Source: Rhodanobacteraceae bacterium
GTDB lineage: Bacteria > Pseudomonadota > Gammaproteobacteria > Xanthomonadales > SZUA-5
NCBI GenBank assembly: GCA_003233535.1
Contig: QIMA01000012.1
Coordinates: forward strand, 1-8,610
Reading direction: 5' to 3'
Length of the DNA stretch: 8,610 bases
The notes below the pieces were generated by a model. It was not told the origin of the DNA. It saw nothing but the letters and a program-made list of their open reading frames with translations, and ran no database searches. Positions 1-6,191 of this stretch are shown here, one piece after another. The position numbers and the translations under genes were made by a program. The stretch's first letter is position 1; every line of letters begins with the position of its first letter.

Positions 1-51
1 ATGAACCACTACACCGCTCCTTCGAAAAAACCACTGGGCAATCAATGTCCT

Positions 52-66
52 GCGCGATCATCGCGC
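52..66. repeat. short perfect palindrome just past the glutaredoxin gene end
   Basis: GCGCGAT and ATCGCGC face each other around a single central C, giving an RNA hairpin with a 5-bp GC stem and a 5-nt loop. It lies about 20 bp beyond the stop codon of the leftward glutaredoxin-rhodanese gene, so it could form the stem of a transcript end. The only T-run on that strand (complement of the A-run at 25-30) is about 21 nt further on, so it does not fit a normal intrinsic terminator. It may instead stabilise the mRNA 3' end, or be chance. The rest of 1-86 holds nothing else I can support. Confidence 0.3.
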
Positions 67-86
67 GAGTTCATGAAATATCCGGG

Positions 87-1007
87 CTAGTACCGGGGAA
101 AGTCGCTATCGACCTGCTGGGCCCAGGCGTCCACGCCACCGGTCACGTTGAAGGTCTTGCTGAAACCCATTCCTCGGAAGTGCTCAGCTGCTTGTCTGGA
201 GGCATTGCCGTGATGGCAAATGAACGCCATCGGCTGGCTGCGATCGGCATCGTTGAGCTCGGCCATCGCATCGGCATCTAGTGCCCGAGCGGCCTGGAAC
301 GGATAGGCCAGCCGATCAGCCGGCGGCCGAACGTCGAACAACAGCGGCGCTTCACCGCGCTCAAGCATAGCGGCCAAGTCAGTCACCGATAAGTCGGCAA
401 CGGCGGCAGGCGCATTGGGATTGCTAATCTTCAAGCCGCTTTCAGTCAACCCTTCCACCCAGTCGATTTCCAGGCCGTCCGCACGCCTGGCTGTGGCCAG
501 ATCAACCAGAACACGTATCCCGGCCGATTCGGCGACCAACTCGCTACCTTCTGCCGGCTTGAGCATAAACTGGGCCTGCCAGCGACCGTCGATGCTCAGA
601 TGCAGAGCCAGCGACGGGTCGTCGTCCATTCCCGCCTTGATCGCCTCTGCCGCGGTCGGCGTGATAGTGATCTTAGGCGGCGTCCGATCGGGCACCGGTT
701 GATCAAACAAGGTGTGCAGCTCGCCTGAATTGAACATGTTGGCGACGATGTCGCTGCCGCCGATCAACTCGCCTTTGACGTAGAGCTGGGGGATGGTCGG
801 CCACTGCCCGTAAGCCTTAATGCCTTCGCGAATGTCCTGGTCGGCCAGCACGTCCACGGTCAGGTAATCACCCAACAACTGATCAAGCATGCCGGTGGCG
901 GTGGCGGAGAATCCGCAGCGTGGAGCCTGCCGATCGCCCTTCATGAACAAGACGACCGGATTGGCCGCTAGGAGTGCTTCGATGCGTTCGCGAGTGGCGT
1001 TTTCCAA
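87..1007 (-). CDS. Grx4-type CGFS monothiol glutaredoxin fused to a degenerate A-type Fe-S carrier-like domain and a rhodanese domain
   Basis: The 306-residue product is predicted to be cytosolic. Residues 1-105 form a monothiol glutaredoxin: Lys23 in FMKG, the active-site CGFS at 31-34, the WPTIP motif with cis-Pro73, and GGSD at 83-86. CGFS glutaredoxins bind a [2Fe-2S] cluster with glutathione and pass it to Fe-S proteins. Residues about 112-202 resemble an IscA/HesB A-type carrier fold (start ITITPTAAEAI, end SGLKISNPNAP), but no cysteine is present where the family has its cluster-binding Cys and CxC. Residues about 205-306 are a rhodanese domain with Cys264 in the loop CHHGNAS and the GGVDAW end motif, suggesting sulfur transfer. 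Single-domain GrxD is about 115 residues; long forms of about 300 are, as I recall, usual in Xanthomonas relatives. The start is TTG, chosen because AAAGAGG (complement of 1016-1022) lies 8 nt upstream. It follows the acid phosphatase gene by 44 bp and may be co-transcribed with it. Confidence 0.9.
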   Translation of the reverse strand: MENATRERIEALLAANPVVLFMKGDRQAPRCGFSATATGMLDQLLGDYLTVDVLADQDIREGIKAYGQWPTIPQLYVKGELIGGSDIVANMFNSGELHTLFDQPVPDRTPPKITITPTAAEAIKAGMDDDPSLALHLSIDGRWQAQFMLKPAEGSELVAESAGIRVLVDLATARRADGLEIDWVEGLTESGLKISNPNAPAAVADLSVTDLAAMLERGEAPLLFDVRPPADRLAYPFQAARALDADAMAELNDADRSQPMAFICHHGNASRQAAEHFRGMGFSKTFNVTGGVDAWAQQVDSDFPRY

Positions 1008-1015
1008 ACCGTAAA

Positions 1016-1022
1016 CCTCTTT
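1016..1022 (-). promoter_or_regulatory. ribosome binding site supporting a TTG start
   Basis: On the minus strand the sequence reads AAAGAGG followed by 8 nt and then TTG. This good Shine-Dalgarno spacing, and the glutaredoxin domain beginning directly after it (MENATRERIEALL), make TTG at 1005-1007 the best start. Confidence 0.6.
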
Positions 1023-1051
1023 CTGCTGTTTTGTGAGTGCGTGGTACAGCG

Positions 1052-1951
1052 TTATTGCGCGGGGCGCAGCTTGCCGGTCTTGCGCTGGTATTGAGCGGCT
1101 GAATCTAGACTGTAGTCGTATTCCAACGCACTGTACTCCCAGGAGCCGTACATCGGGTTTGGCAGCATGAACCAGCGTTCACCCCACCAGTGGCGATGTT
1201 CGTTGAGCAAAGCCAAGCGCTGCTGCGCAGTGCCCTTGTAGTCGTCGCTGAAGTCGCCCAGATTGTCGCCGATCATCAATAAGATCTGGTGTGTTTTAGC
1301 AATTTCAATGCGCCGCGGGCCTTTGTCGCCCCAACCGCGCGGCCGATCCCGCAAATACACGTGCTTTTCGTCCGCATTCGGAAAGCCCAGGGCGCGCAAG
1401 TTGTCGATCGTCGCCTGCAGCACGCTGACGTCGCGATTGCTGACGTAGATGATGTCCACGCCGTTGCGCGCTGCCGCTTGGGCAAAGCTCAGCGCACCCG
1501 GGATGGCGAGTGCCTTGCGCTCGTTGCACCAAGCCCGCCAGCTGGTTTCGTCAAAAGTGCCGCCGTTGAGAATCAGACGTGCTTGGTAGGGACTGTTGTC
1601 GAGGATGGTCTCGTCGATGTCGACGACTACGGCCTGACGCAGTCCGGGCTGCACAGTGGGCTGTTCCAGCGCCGCCGAGAAGTTAGCGTCGCGGCGCGCC
1701 ACGTTCAGGGCCCGGCTGGCGTTGGCGTAGGTACCGATCACGGCTGCCTGATACTCCGCAGCGTCTTGAAACCAGAGCACGGCGTTGAGGTTTTCGTGCG
1801 TGTTTCGCTGTGTGGCGCCGGTATCAGTGCTGACCCGCGACGGCGATCCCGCGCAGGCCATCAGTAGTGCGCCAAGCAGCGCAATACCCAACGTGCGCGT
1901 CCGTAGAGAGCGTGTTTTGCTGCTGGCGGCGGTAGCTGTTTCGATCTGCAT
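1052..1951 (-). CDS. 5'-nucleotidase / class C acid phosphatase lipoprotein, e(P4) family (HAD superfamily)
   Basis: This is a predicted outer-membrane lipoprotein that removes phosphate from nucleotides or other phosphomonoesters; e(P4) of Haemophilus is the family model, where it serves NAD/nucleotide uptake. From the start chosen here it has 299 residues. The N-terminus has basic residues, a hydrophobic stretch (LGIALLGALLMA) and a lipobox LMAC, with acylated Cys33 followed by Ala-Gly. HAD motifs are in order: DIDET with nucleophile Asp111 and acid/base Asp113; Ser171 in YVSNRD; a Lys in WGDKGPRR (Lys210); and the metal-binding GDNLGDF with Asp229 and Asp233. The C-terminal part, with PNPMYGSWEYS, is typical of the family. 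The start is uncertain: the frame opens at ATG 2011 (319 residues), with another ATG at 1987, and none of the three has a convincing Shine-Dalgarno. ATG 1951 was chosen because it gives a signal peptide of normal length. The glutaredoxin gene follows 44 bp downstream. Confidence 0.88.
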   Translation of the reverse strand: MQIETATAASSKTRSLRTRTLGIALLGALLMACAGSPSRVSTDTGATQRNTHENLNAVLWFQDAAEYQAAVIGTYANASRALNVARRDANFSAALEQPTVQPGLRQAVVVDIDETILDNSPYQARLILNGGTFDETSWRAWCNERKALAIPGALSFAQAAARNGVDIIYVSNRDVSVLQATIDNLRALGFPNADEKHVYLRDRPRGWGDKGPRRIEIAKTHQILLMIGDNLGDFSDDYKGTAQQRLALLNEHRHWWGERWFMLPNPMYGSWEYSALEYDYSLDSAAQYQRKTGKLRPAQ

Positions 1952-2138
1952 AGGTCTACGACTCGAAAGAGGAAGCCTGCGCAGCATAGCCAATGGAAGT
2001 GAAAATCGCATGGCAAGCCCGGAGTTTCATCAGATTCGTCGCCAGGGCGTCGCCCGCTTCGTGTCACTGATTGTCTTGCCAGCGTCGCGTTGGCACGGTA
2101 AGAAGGGTGCTTCTTTCCAATTTCGCGGAGCAATGCTT
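1952..2138. promoter_or_regulatory. divergent intergenic region, presumed to hold both promoters
   Basis: The phosphatase gene leaves to the left and the importer cassette to the right, so promoters for both should lie here or, for the phosphatase, just inside its upstream frame. I cannot point to a convincing -35/-10 pair. A TGGCACG at 2091-2097 resembles half of a sigma-54 site, but the -12 half is missing. A short dyad GGGCG-T-CGCCC sits at 2045-2055. If the phosphatase really starts at ATG 2011, the gap shrinks to 127 bp. Confidence 0.35.
2127..2130 (+). promoter_or_regulatory. ribosome binding site deciding between ATG 2133 and GTG 2139
   Basis: GCGGAG ends at 2130. The ATG at 2133 is only 2 nt away, too close for normal initiation. 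The in-frame GTG at 2139 is 8 nt away, near the optimum. The difference is two residues. Confidence 0.5.
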
Positions 2139-3872
2139 GTGAGTGGGCAACCGAAACCTGGTTTTTACTTCGTCGTGCTGGCTGTCGTACTGGGCTTGAT
2201 GGGCTATGCCTATTACCGCTTCCAGAACACTGACAGCAACGATGGCGCAGCCATCAGCGGCCAATACGATCTCACCGATCCAACCACAGCACCGCCCGTC
2301 GGTGACGGGGTTGAGGCGCCCGATGCAACGGGCCCGACTACAGTTCAGGAATACGCCTACGTCGCTTCGCAGAAACTGCCGGACGTTAAAGGCGTTTCTA
2401 ACTACGGCGAGATGGAAGATCGCACGGTCAAGTTCGCGATCAACGTTTGGGCCGGCTGGGCTCCTATTGTGTATGCCAACGAGGGCTTCCGCCCAGGCAA
2501 GCTGTGGACGACGCCAAGCGGCGAGCCGTTTAAGGTTGAGTTAGTCCTGATCGACGATCCGGTGGCAATGCGTGACGCCTACGCGAGCGGCAACGTACAC
2601 GTCGGTTGGGCCACAGTGGATATGCTGCCGCTGTTGCTGGAGAGCCTACAGAAAGACTCGCGTACCATGCCGCGCGTCTACCAACAAGTCGATTGGTCCA
2701 ACGGTGGTGACGGCATCGTGGTGCGGGACAACGTGAAAAGCGCGCGTGATCTCGCCGGTAAGACCGTCGTTCTCGCGCAGAACTCACCGTCCCACTATTT
2801 TTTGTTGAGTACTCTGATAGACGCAGGCGTGCAGCCTGCCGAAGTCGACATGCGTTTTACCAACAACGCCTTTGAGGCCGCCGCTGCCTTTAATGCCGAC
2901 AAGCGGGTCGCTGGCGTGGTTAGCTGGGCACCGGACATCTACAACCTATCCGACGTCAGCGGCAACAAGCTGCTGGTATCCACCGCCACGGCCAACAAGC
3001 TAATCGCCGACGTCTGGTTCGCGCGCGCCGATTTCGCCAAGGACCATCCCGAGATTACGGAAGGCTTGGTCCGCGGCATCTTCGATGCAATGACCGACCT
3101 AAGCACCACCGCGGCCAAGCAGAACGTCGCCGAATGGATGGGCGATGGCTATTCCATGCCGCCGTCGGAAGTGACCGGCATGCTGGCAGACGCGCACTGG
3201 ACCAACTTCGCCGACAACAAGGAGTTTTTCCTCAACCGCAACAATCCGAGCAACTTTGAGCGCACCTATAACAACGCCTTCGCTTTGTATCGACGTGTAG
3301 GCAGCGCTAGCAACAAGGTGCCGTTTGATCAGGTGATGGATTTTTCGATCATCAAAAAGCTCGGCAAGGAGCCCAAGTACGCCAATCAGACCAGCGATTA
3401 TGGGATCAACTTCGCGCCGCGTGCTGCCGCGTCCATTCAGGCGGAAAGCACGGAGATCCTGACCAAGACCGTGGTCATCCATTTCTACCCGAATTCATGG
3501 GATTTGGAGTACAAGGTCACGAAGACAGAAAACGGCAAAACGGTGGAGGTTGCCTACGATCCCAATATCGGCTTCGTGCTCGAGGAAATTGGTCGGCTCG
3601 CTGGCCAGTACGGCGCGGCGCGGATCGTGATTGAGGGCCATACGGACTCATCCATGCGCGGCTCCGTGCCCGATGCTGCGGTGCGTGAGCTCAGCAACAA
3701 CCGGGCACAGGCGGTGAAGCAGGCCATTTTGAACCGGTTCAACACCCTGCAGCCGAACCAGTTCTCCGCGCAGGGCGCAGGCTGGAGCCGACCGGCCAAC
3801 CCTAGCGATCCCGACAACCACTCGCTCAATCGGCGCGTGGAAGTGAAGGTGTATCCGTTAGAAGCGCAGTAA
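2139..3872 (+). CDS. membrane-anchored NitT/TauT-type ABC substrate-binding protein with C-terminal OmpA peptidoglycan-binding domain
   Basis: The 577-residue protein is predicted to be periplasmic and held at both ends. Residues 9-25 are a hydrophobic segment after a short KPG-containing N-terminus, with no clear signal-peptidase or lipobox site, so it is probably an uncleaved anchor. Residues 30-90 are a Pro/Asp/Thr-rich linker. Residues about 96-330 match the periplasmic binding fold of nitrate/sulfonate/taurine importers: INVWAGWAPIVYANEGF, the GNVHVGWATVDMLP segment, SARDLAGKTVVL, and DVWFARADFAKDHPE. Residues about 445-572 are an OmpA-like domain: IEGHTDSS with Asp503, LSNNRAQAV with Arg522, and SLNRRVEVKV at the end. 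Asp503 and Arg522 match the family's diaminopimelate-binding pair. Ordinary proteins of this importer class are about 320-350 residues and end before such a domain. The permease and ATPase genes follow, which fits a role as receptor. The ligand is unknown. The frame is open up to 1785, but that part lies antisense to the phosphatase gene and is not counted. Confidence 0.88.
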   Translation: MSGQPKPGFYFVVLAVVLGLMGYAYYRFQNTDSNDGAAISGQYDLTDPTTAPPVGDGVEAPDATGPTTVQEYAYVASQKLPDVKGVSNYGEMEDRTVKFAINVWAGWAPIVYANEGFRPGKLWTTPSGEPFKVELVLIDDPVAMRDAYASGNVHVGWATVDMLPLLLESLQKDSRTMPRVYQQVDWSNGGDGIVVRDNVKSARDLAGKTVVLAQNSPSHYFLLSTLIDAGVQPAEVDMRFTNNAFEAAAAFNADKRVAGVVSWAPDIYNLSDVSGNKLLVSTATANKLIADVWFARADFAKDHPEITEGLVRGIFDAMTDLSTTAAKQNVAEWMGDGYSMPPSEVTGMLADAHWTNFADNKEFFLNRNNPSNFERTYNNAFALYRRVGSASNKVPFDQVMDFSIIKKLGKEPKYANQTSDYGINFAPRAAASIQAESTEILTKTVVIHFYPNSWDLEYKVTKTENGKTVEVAYDPNIGFVLEEIGRLAGQYGAARIVIEGHTDSSMRGSVPDAAVRELSNNRAQAVKQAILNRFNTLQPNQFSAQGAGWSRPANPSDPDNHSLNRRVEVKVYPLEAQ

Positions 3873-3877
3873 TGCGG

Positions 3878-3930
3878 AGGGCCCAGGGCCCAGAAGTGCG
3901 ACGTGAACTAGGCCCTGGGCCCTGGGCCCT
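3878..3930. repeat. GGGCCCA heptad inverted repeat between receptor and permease genes
   Basis: The left arm AGGGCCCAGGGCCCAG (3878-3893) and the right arm CTGGGCCCTGGGCCCT (3915-3930) are perfect 16-bp reverse complements around a 21-nt loop. Each arm is itself a tandem heptad, and a further partial heptad (GGCC, 3911-3914) precedes the right arm, so the stem can also slip by 7. A short T-tract (TTTT, 3935-3938) begins 4 nt after the stem. The hairpin could end part of the transcript or protect the receptor mRNA 3' end, so that more binding protein than permease is made, as is common in such operons. It could also be a copy of a dispersed intergenic repeat. Only one copy is in this window. 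Confidence 0.75.
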
Positions 3931-3962
3931 GTACTTTTCTCGCCGAACGTAGTGAGGCTCTA

Positions 3963-4775
3963 ATGTCCCGACCCGCCTGGATCGAAGCGCTGTTTTCCTT
4001 GCGTCAGCCGGTGGGACAGTCGTGGGCACAAGTGCTTGCAGGCACTTGCATCATGGCGATCAGCTTTCTGTGGTTTATCGCCACCACAGGCGTCGCCGAG
4101 GAACGCTTTATTTCGCCGGTAGTATTGCCCAGCCCAGGTGAGGTGATCGGCAGCATCAAGAGCTTGGTTTCCGAACGCGATTTGTTGAGCAGCGTTCTCG
4201 CCACCATGGGCCGTGTCTTGATGGGCTTCGGTCTGGCGATTGTTATCGCCGTGCCGCTGGGCATCGTGGCCGGTTCGTGGCGGGCGATTGAAGCCTTCCT
4301 TAAGCCGATCGTGACGGCTGGCCGCAATTTGCCGGTGGCCGCGCTGATCCCGTTGACCGTGCTCTGGTTCGGTATCTACGAAGAGCAGAAGATCATGTTT
4401 ATCTTCATCGCCAGCGCGCCGTTCGTGTTTGCCGACGCCAGCGCTGCGATTCTCGGCGTGCACGAACGCTATGTCGATACCGCACGCACGCTTGGCGCCA
4501 GTGACAAACAGATTGTGCTCAAGGTGCTGGTGCCGCTGGCTATGCCGGATATTTTCCGCTCATTGCGTTCGCTGTTTGGATTGGCCTTCGGCTACATCAT
4601 GCTAGCCGAGCTAATTAACGCGCCGCAGGGCTTGGGTGCGATGCTCAATGTCAGCCAGCGCCGCGGATTGACCGAGCACATCTTTTTGATCTTGCTGGTT
4701 ATTGGCCTGCTGGCCTGGACCATCGACTACAGCCTAGGCTGGCTGGAAAAGAAATTGTTCCCCTATCGCCAGTAG
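3963..4775 (+). CDS. ABC importer permease, SsuC/TauC/NrtB family
   Basis: This is the inner-membrane channel subunit of the importer, 270 residues, the usual size. The first membrane segment is about 23-42, then comes the family's periplasmic stretch FISPVVLPSPGEVI (49-62). The remaining segments lie about 78-104, 122-138, 143-164, 202-222 and 238-258. The cytoplasmic EAA loop that touches the ATPase is at 171-196 (DTARTLGAS, then LKVLVPLAMPDI). The ALIPLTVLWFGI stretch (127-138) is typical of the family. A GAGG at 3954-3957, 5 nt before the ATG, supports the start. It sits 90 bp after the receptor gene, across the heptad hairpin, and 108 bp before the ATPase gene. Nothing is missing or broken. 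The substrate cannot be told from the permease. Confidence 0.92.
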   Translation: MSRPAWIEALFSLRQPVGQSWAQVLAGTCIMAISFLWFIATTGVAEERFISPVVLPSPGEVIGSIKSLVSERDLLSSVLATMGRVLMGFGLAIVIAVPLGIVAGSWRAIEAFLKPIVTAGRNLPVAALIPLTVLWFGIYEEQKIMFIFIASAPFVFADASAAILGVHERYVDTARTLGASDKQIVLKVLVPLAMPDIFRSLRSLFGLAFGYIMLAELINAPQGLGAMLNVSQRRGLTEHIFLILLVIGLLAWTIDYSLGWLEKKLFPYRQ

Positions 4776-4800
4776 GCCCTTAGAGAAGCTGTTGGATAGC

Positions 4801-4817
4801 TGCCGCGAACCGCGGCA
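4801..4817 (+). repeat. small GC hairpin between permease and ATPase genes
   Basis: TGCCGCG, loop AAC, CGCGGCA form a perfect 7-bp stem with a 3-nt loop, 25 bp after the permease stop. No T-run follows, so it is not a classical terminator. It could slow RNA decay or polymerase in the 108-bp gap (4776-4883). The rest of that gap shows only the Shine-Dalgarno GGGAG at 4871-4875. Confidence 0.4.
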
Positions 4818-4883
4818 CGAGATTGAACAGGTCCCTTAACGGGCGCCACTTACAACGAGCCCCACCGACCGGGAGCTTCATTA

Positions 4884-5759
4884 ATGTCAGAGACGCAACC
4901 TGAAATTGCTCTGCCCGAGCTGGAACCGGCGACAGCGGAGAGCTTGCCGGTGATTGAGTTCAGCGAGGTCGCTAAGACCTTCGGCAGCGGCGAACGCGCA
5001 TTTACCGCGATCAAGGACGTCAACTTCAACGTTCCAGATCACCCCAATCGCGGCGAGTTTGTCGCCATCTTGGGTCCGTCGGGGTGCGGAAAGAGCACGA
5101 TCTTGCGGTTGATCGCAGGCTTGAAGCCGCAGTTTCCGGCAACCAGCGGCTCGATCAAGGTGTTTGGTGAGGAAATTTTGTCCGCCGGTGCCGATCGCGG
5201 CATGGTCTTCCAGGACTACACCTCCTTCGATCACCTAACGGTGCTGCAGAACATCGCTTTCGGCCTGGGCATACGCGGTGACGACAAGGGCGCGAGCGCG
5301 GCTTCGGCACGCGAATGGATCGGCAAGGTGGGCCTCAATCCGGACACCGACGCCGATAAGTATCCGCACCAGCTGTCCGGCGGTATGCGGCAGCGCGTGG
5401 CGATTGCGCGCAGCTTAATTCTCCATCCGCGCATCATCTTGATGGACGAGCCCTTTGGCGCGCTCGACCCGCCGACGCGCTTTTCCATGCAGGACCAGCT
5501 AATTTCGCTTTGGCGCGAGCAACAATCGACCGTGTTTTTTATCACCCACAGCATCGAAGAGGCGGTCTATCTGGGCGATCGGTTGCTGATCGTTTCGCCC
5601 TCGCCGGGGAAGATCTTGCACGACATGGAAGTGCCACCGCCCGATCGCCCCGCGGCGTCGATGCAGCGCGAGCACGAGTTTATGGACAAAGTGTTCGAGA
5701 TTCGCGATTTGGTCGAAGGGTTGGAACGTCAGGCGCAAGCGGCACAGGCAGACGAGTAA
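4884..5759 (+). CDS. ABC importer ATPase, SsuB/TauB/NrtD family
   Basis: This is the cytoplasmic nucleotide-binding subunit that powers the importer, 291 residues. Motifs in order: Walker A GPSGCGKST (64-72), Q-loop Gln110 in MVFQDYTSF, signature LSGGM (164-168), Walker B ILMDEP (185-190) with Glu189, D-loop ALD, and switch His222 in FITHSIEEA. The FGALDPPTR segment matches the family's FGALDxxTR. The N-terminal 22 residues are an acidic, Glu/Pro-rich extension before the domain; the C-terminal tail is charged and Ala/Gln-rich. The ATG has GGGAG 8 nt upstream (4871-4875). All catalytic residues are present, so it should be active. It is read in the same direction as the receptor and permease, and most likely belongs to one unit with them. 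Confidence 0.93.
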   Translation: MSETQPEIALPELEPATAESLPVIEFSEVAKTFGSGERAFTAIKDVNFNVPDHPNRGEFVAILGPSGCGKSTILRLIAGLKPQFPATSGSIKVFGEEILSAGADRGMVFQDYTSFDHLTVLQNIAFGLGIRGDDKGASAASAREWIGKVGLNPDTDADKYPHQLSGGMRQRVAIARSLILHPRIILMDEPFGALDPPTRFSMQDQLISLWREQQSTVFFITHSIEEAVYLGDRLLIVSPSPGKILHDMEVPPPDRPAASMQREHEFMDKVFEIRDLVEGLERQAQAAQADE

Positions 5760-5789
5760 GATAGCGGCCTACTTGTCTTTGGATTGCCG

Positions 5790-6191
5790 ATGAACGCCTA
5801 CCCGATTACTTCTCTTGCGATCATTCTGATTGTCCTTTTGCAGTTTTGCTTCGCTTTTTTGGTCGGCAAGGCGCGCGGGCGTAGCGGGATCAGCGCGCCG
5901 GCAATGTCCGGTGACGCCGGGCTGGAGCGCGCGCTGCGCGTGCAGGGCAATACGATCGAGCAGGTGGTCATGTTCCTGCCCGCGCTGCTCATCGCAATGC
6001 CATTGCTGGGCGATATCTACTCGGCGATTCTGGCCGCCATCTGGATCGTCGGCCGCGTGCTATTTGCCAATGGCTACATGCGTGAGCCCAAAACACGTGG
6101 CCCCGGATTTTTGATCACCGTTCTGGCCCTGGCCGTGACCGTGATTTGCGCCATCGTTGGCGCAGTGCGCACGCTGATCCTGATCGGGTGA
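5790..6191 (+). CDS. MAPEG-family integral membrane protein
   Basis: MAPEG proteins are small four-helix membrane enzymes; some are glutathione transferases or peroxidases, but most bacterial members are untested. The product has 133 residues, the normal size. Hydrophobic segments lie about 5-25, 58-75, 76-94 and 108-131. The conserved family block ERALRVQGNTIEQ is at 46-58, with the Arg, Asn and Glu expected near the glutathione site, and GRVLFANGYMREP followed by TRGPGF is at 88-107. The ATG at 5790 is preferred to an in-frame TTG at 5784, although the upstream GGA (5781-5783) is only a weak ribosome site. It starts 30 bp after the ATPase stop and its last 4 bases overlap the exporter start, so it is probably co-translated with the exporter. 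Confidence 0.88.
   Translation: MNAYPITSLAIILIVLLQFCFAFLVGKARGRSGISAPAMSGDAGLERALRVQGNTIEQVVMFLPALLIAMPLLGDIYSAILAAIWIVGRVLFANGYMREPKTRGPGFLITVLALAVTVICAIVGAVRTLILIG

Noticed and set aside
52..66. Intrinsic terminator for the leftward gene pair
   Set aside because: The palindrome is real, but the T-run is about 21 nt away, so I list it only as a repeat.
1..90. 29-codon plus-strand frame beginning at the first base
   Set aside because: No upstream sequence to judge a ribosome site, no recognisable protein features, and it overlaps the end of the glutaredoxin gene by 4 bp.
1289..1867. 192-codon plus-strand frame opposite the acid phosphatase
   Set aside because: It is fully antisense to a gene with intact HAD motifs, and its product shows no recognisable domain.
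2091..2110. Possible sigma-54 promoter (TGGCACG)
   Set aside because: The required -12 GC element at fixed spacing is absent; the only nearby TGC is about five bases too far.
1785..2138. Upstream extension of the receptor reading frame by about 118 codons
   Set aside because: It lies antisense to the signal-peptide and linker part of the phosphatase gene, lacks domain similarity, and would place the membrane segment in the middle of the protein. GTG 2139 has a proper ribosome site.
3099..3482. 127-codon minus-strand frame opposite the receptor gene
   Set aside because: Antisense shadow inside a well-supported gene; no ribosome site or domain.
4029..4048. Inverted repeat CAAGTGC/GCACTTG with a 6-nt loop early in the permease gene
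   Set aside because: Only 7 bp within coding sequence; a length expected by chance in a window of this size, with no context to give it a role.
3960..4463. 167-codon minus-strand frame opposite the permease
   Set aside because: Composition is His/Arg/Asp-rich as expected from an antisense membrane gene; the permease on the other strand is clearly real.
6146..6187. TTG start extending the exporter by 14 residues
   Set aside because: It would overlap the MAPEG gene by 46 bp with no better ribosome site; the GTG in the GTGA overlap is the usual coupled arrangement.
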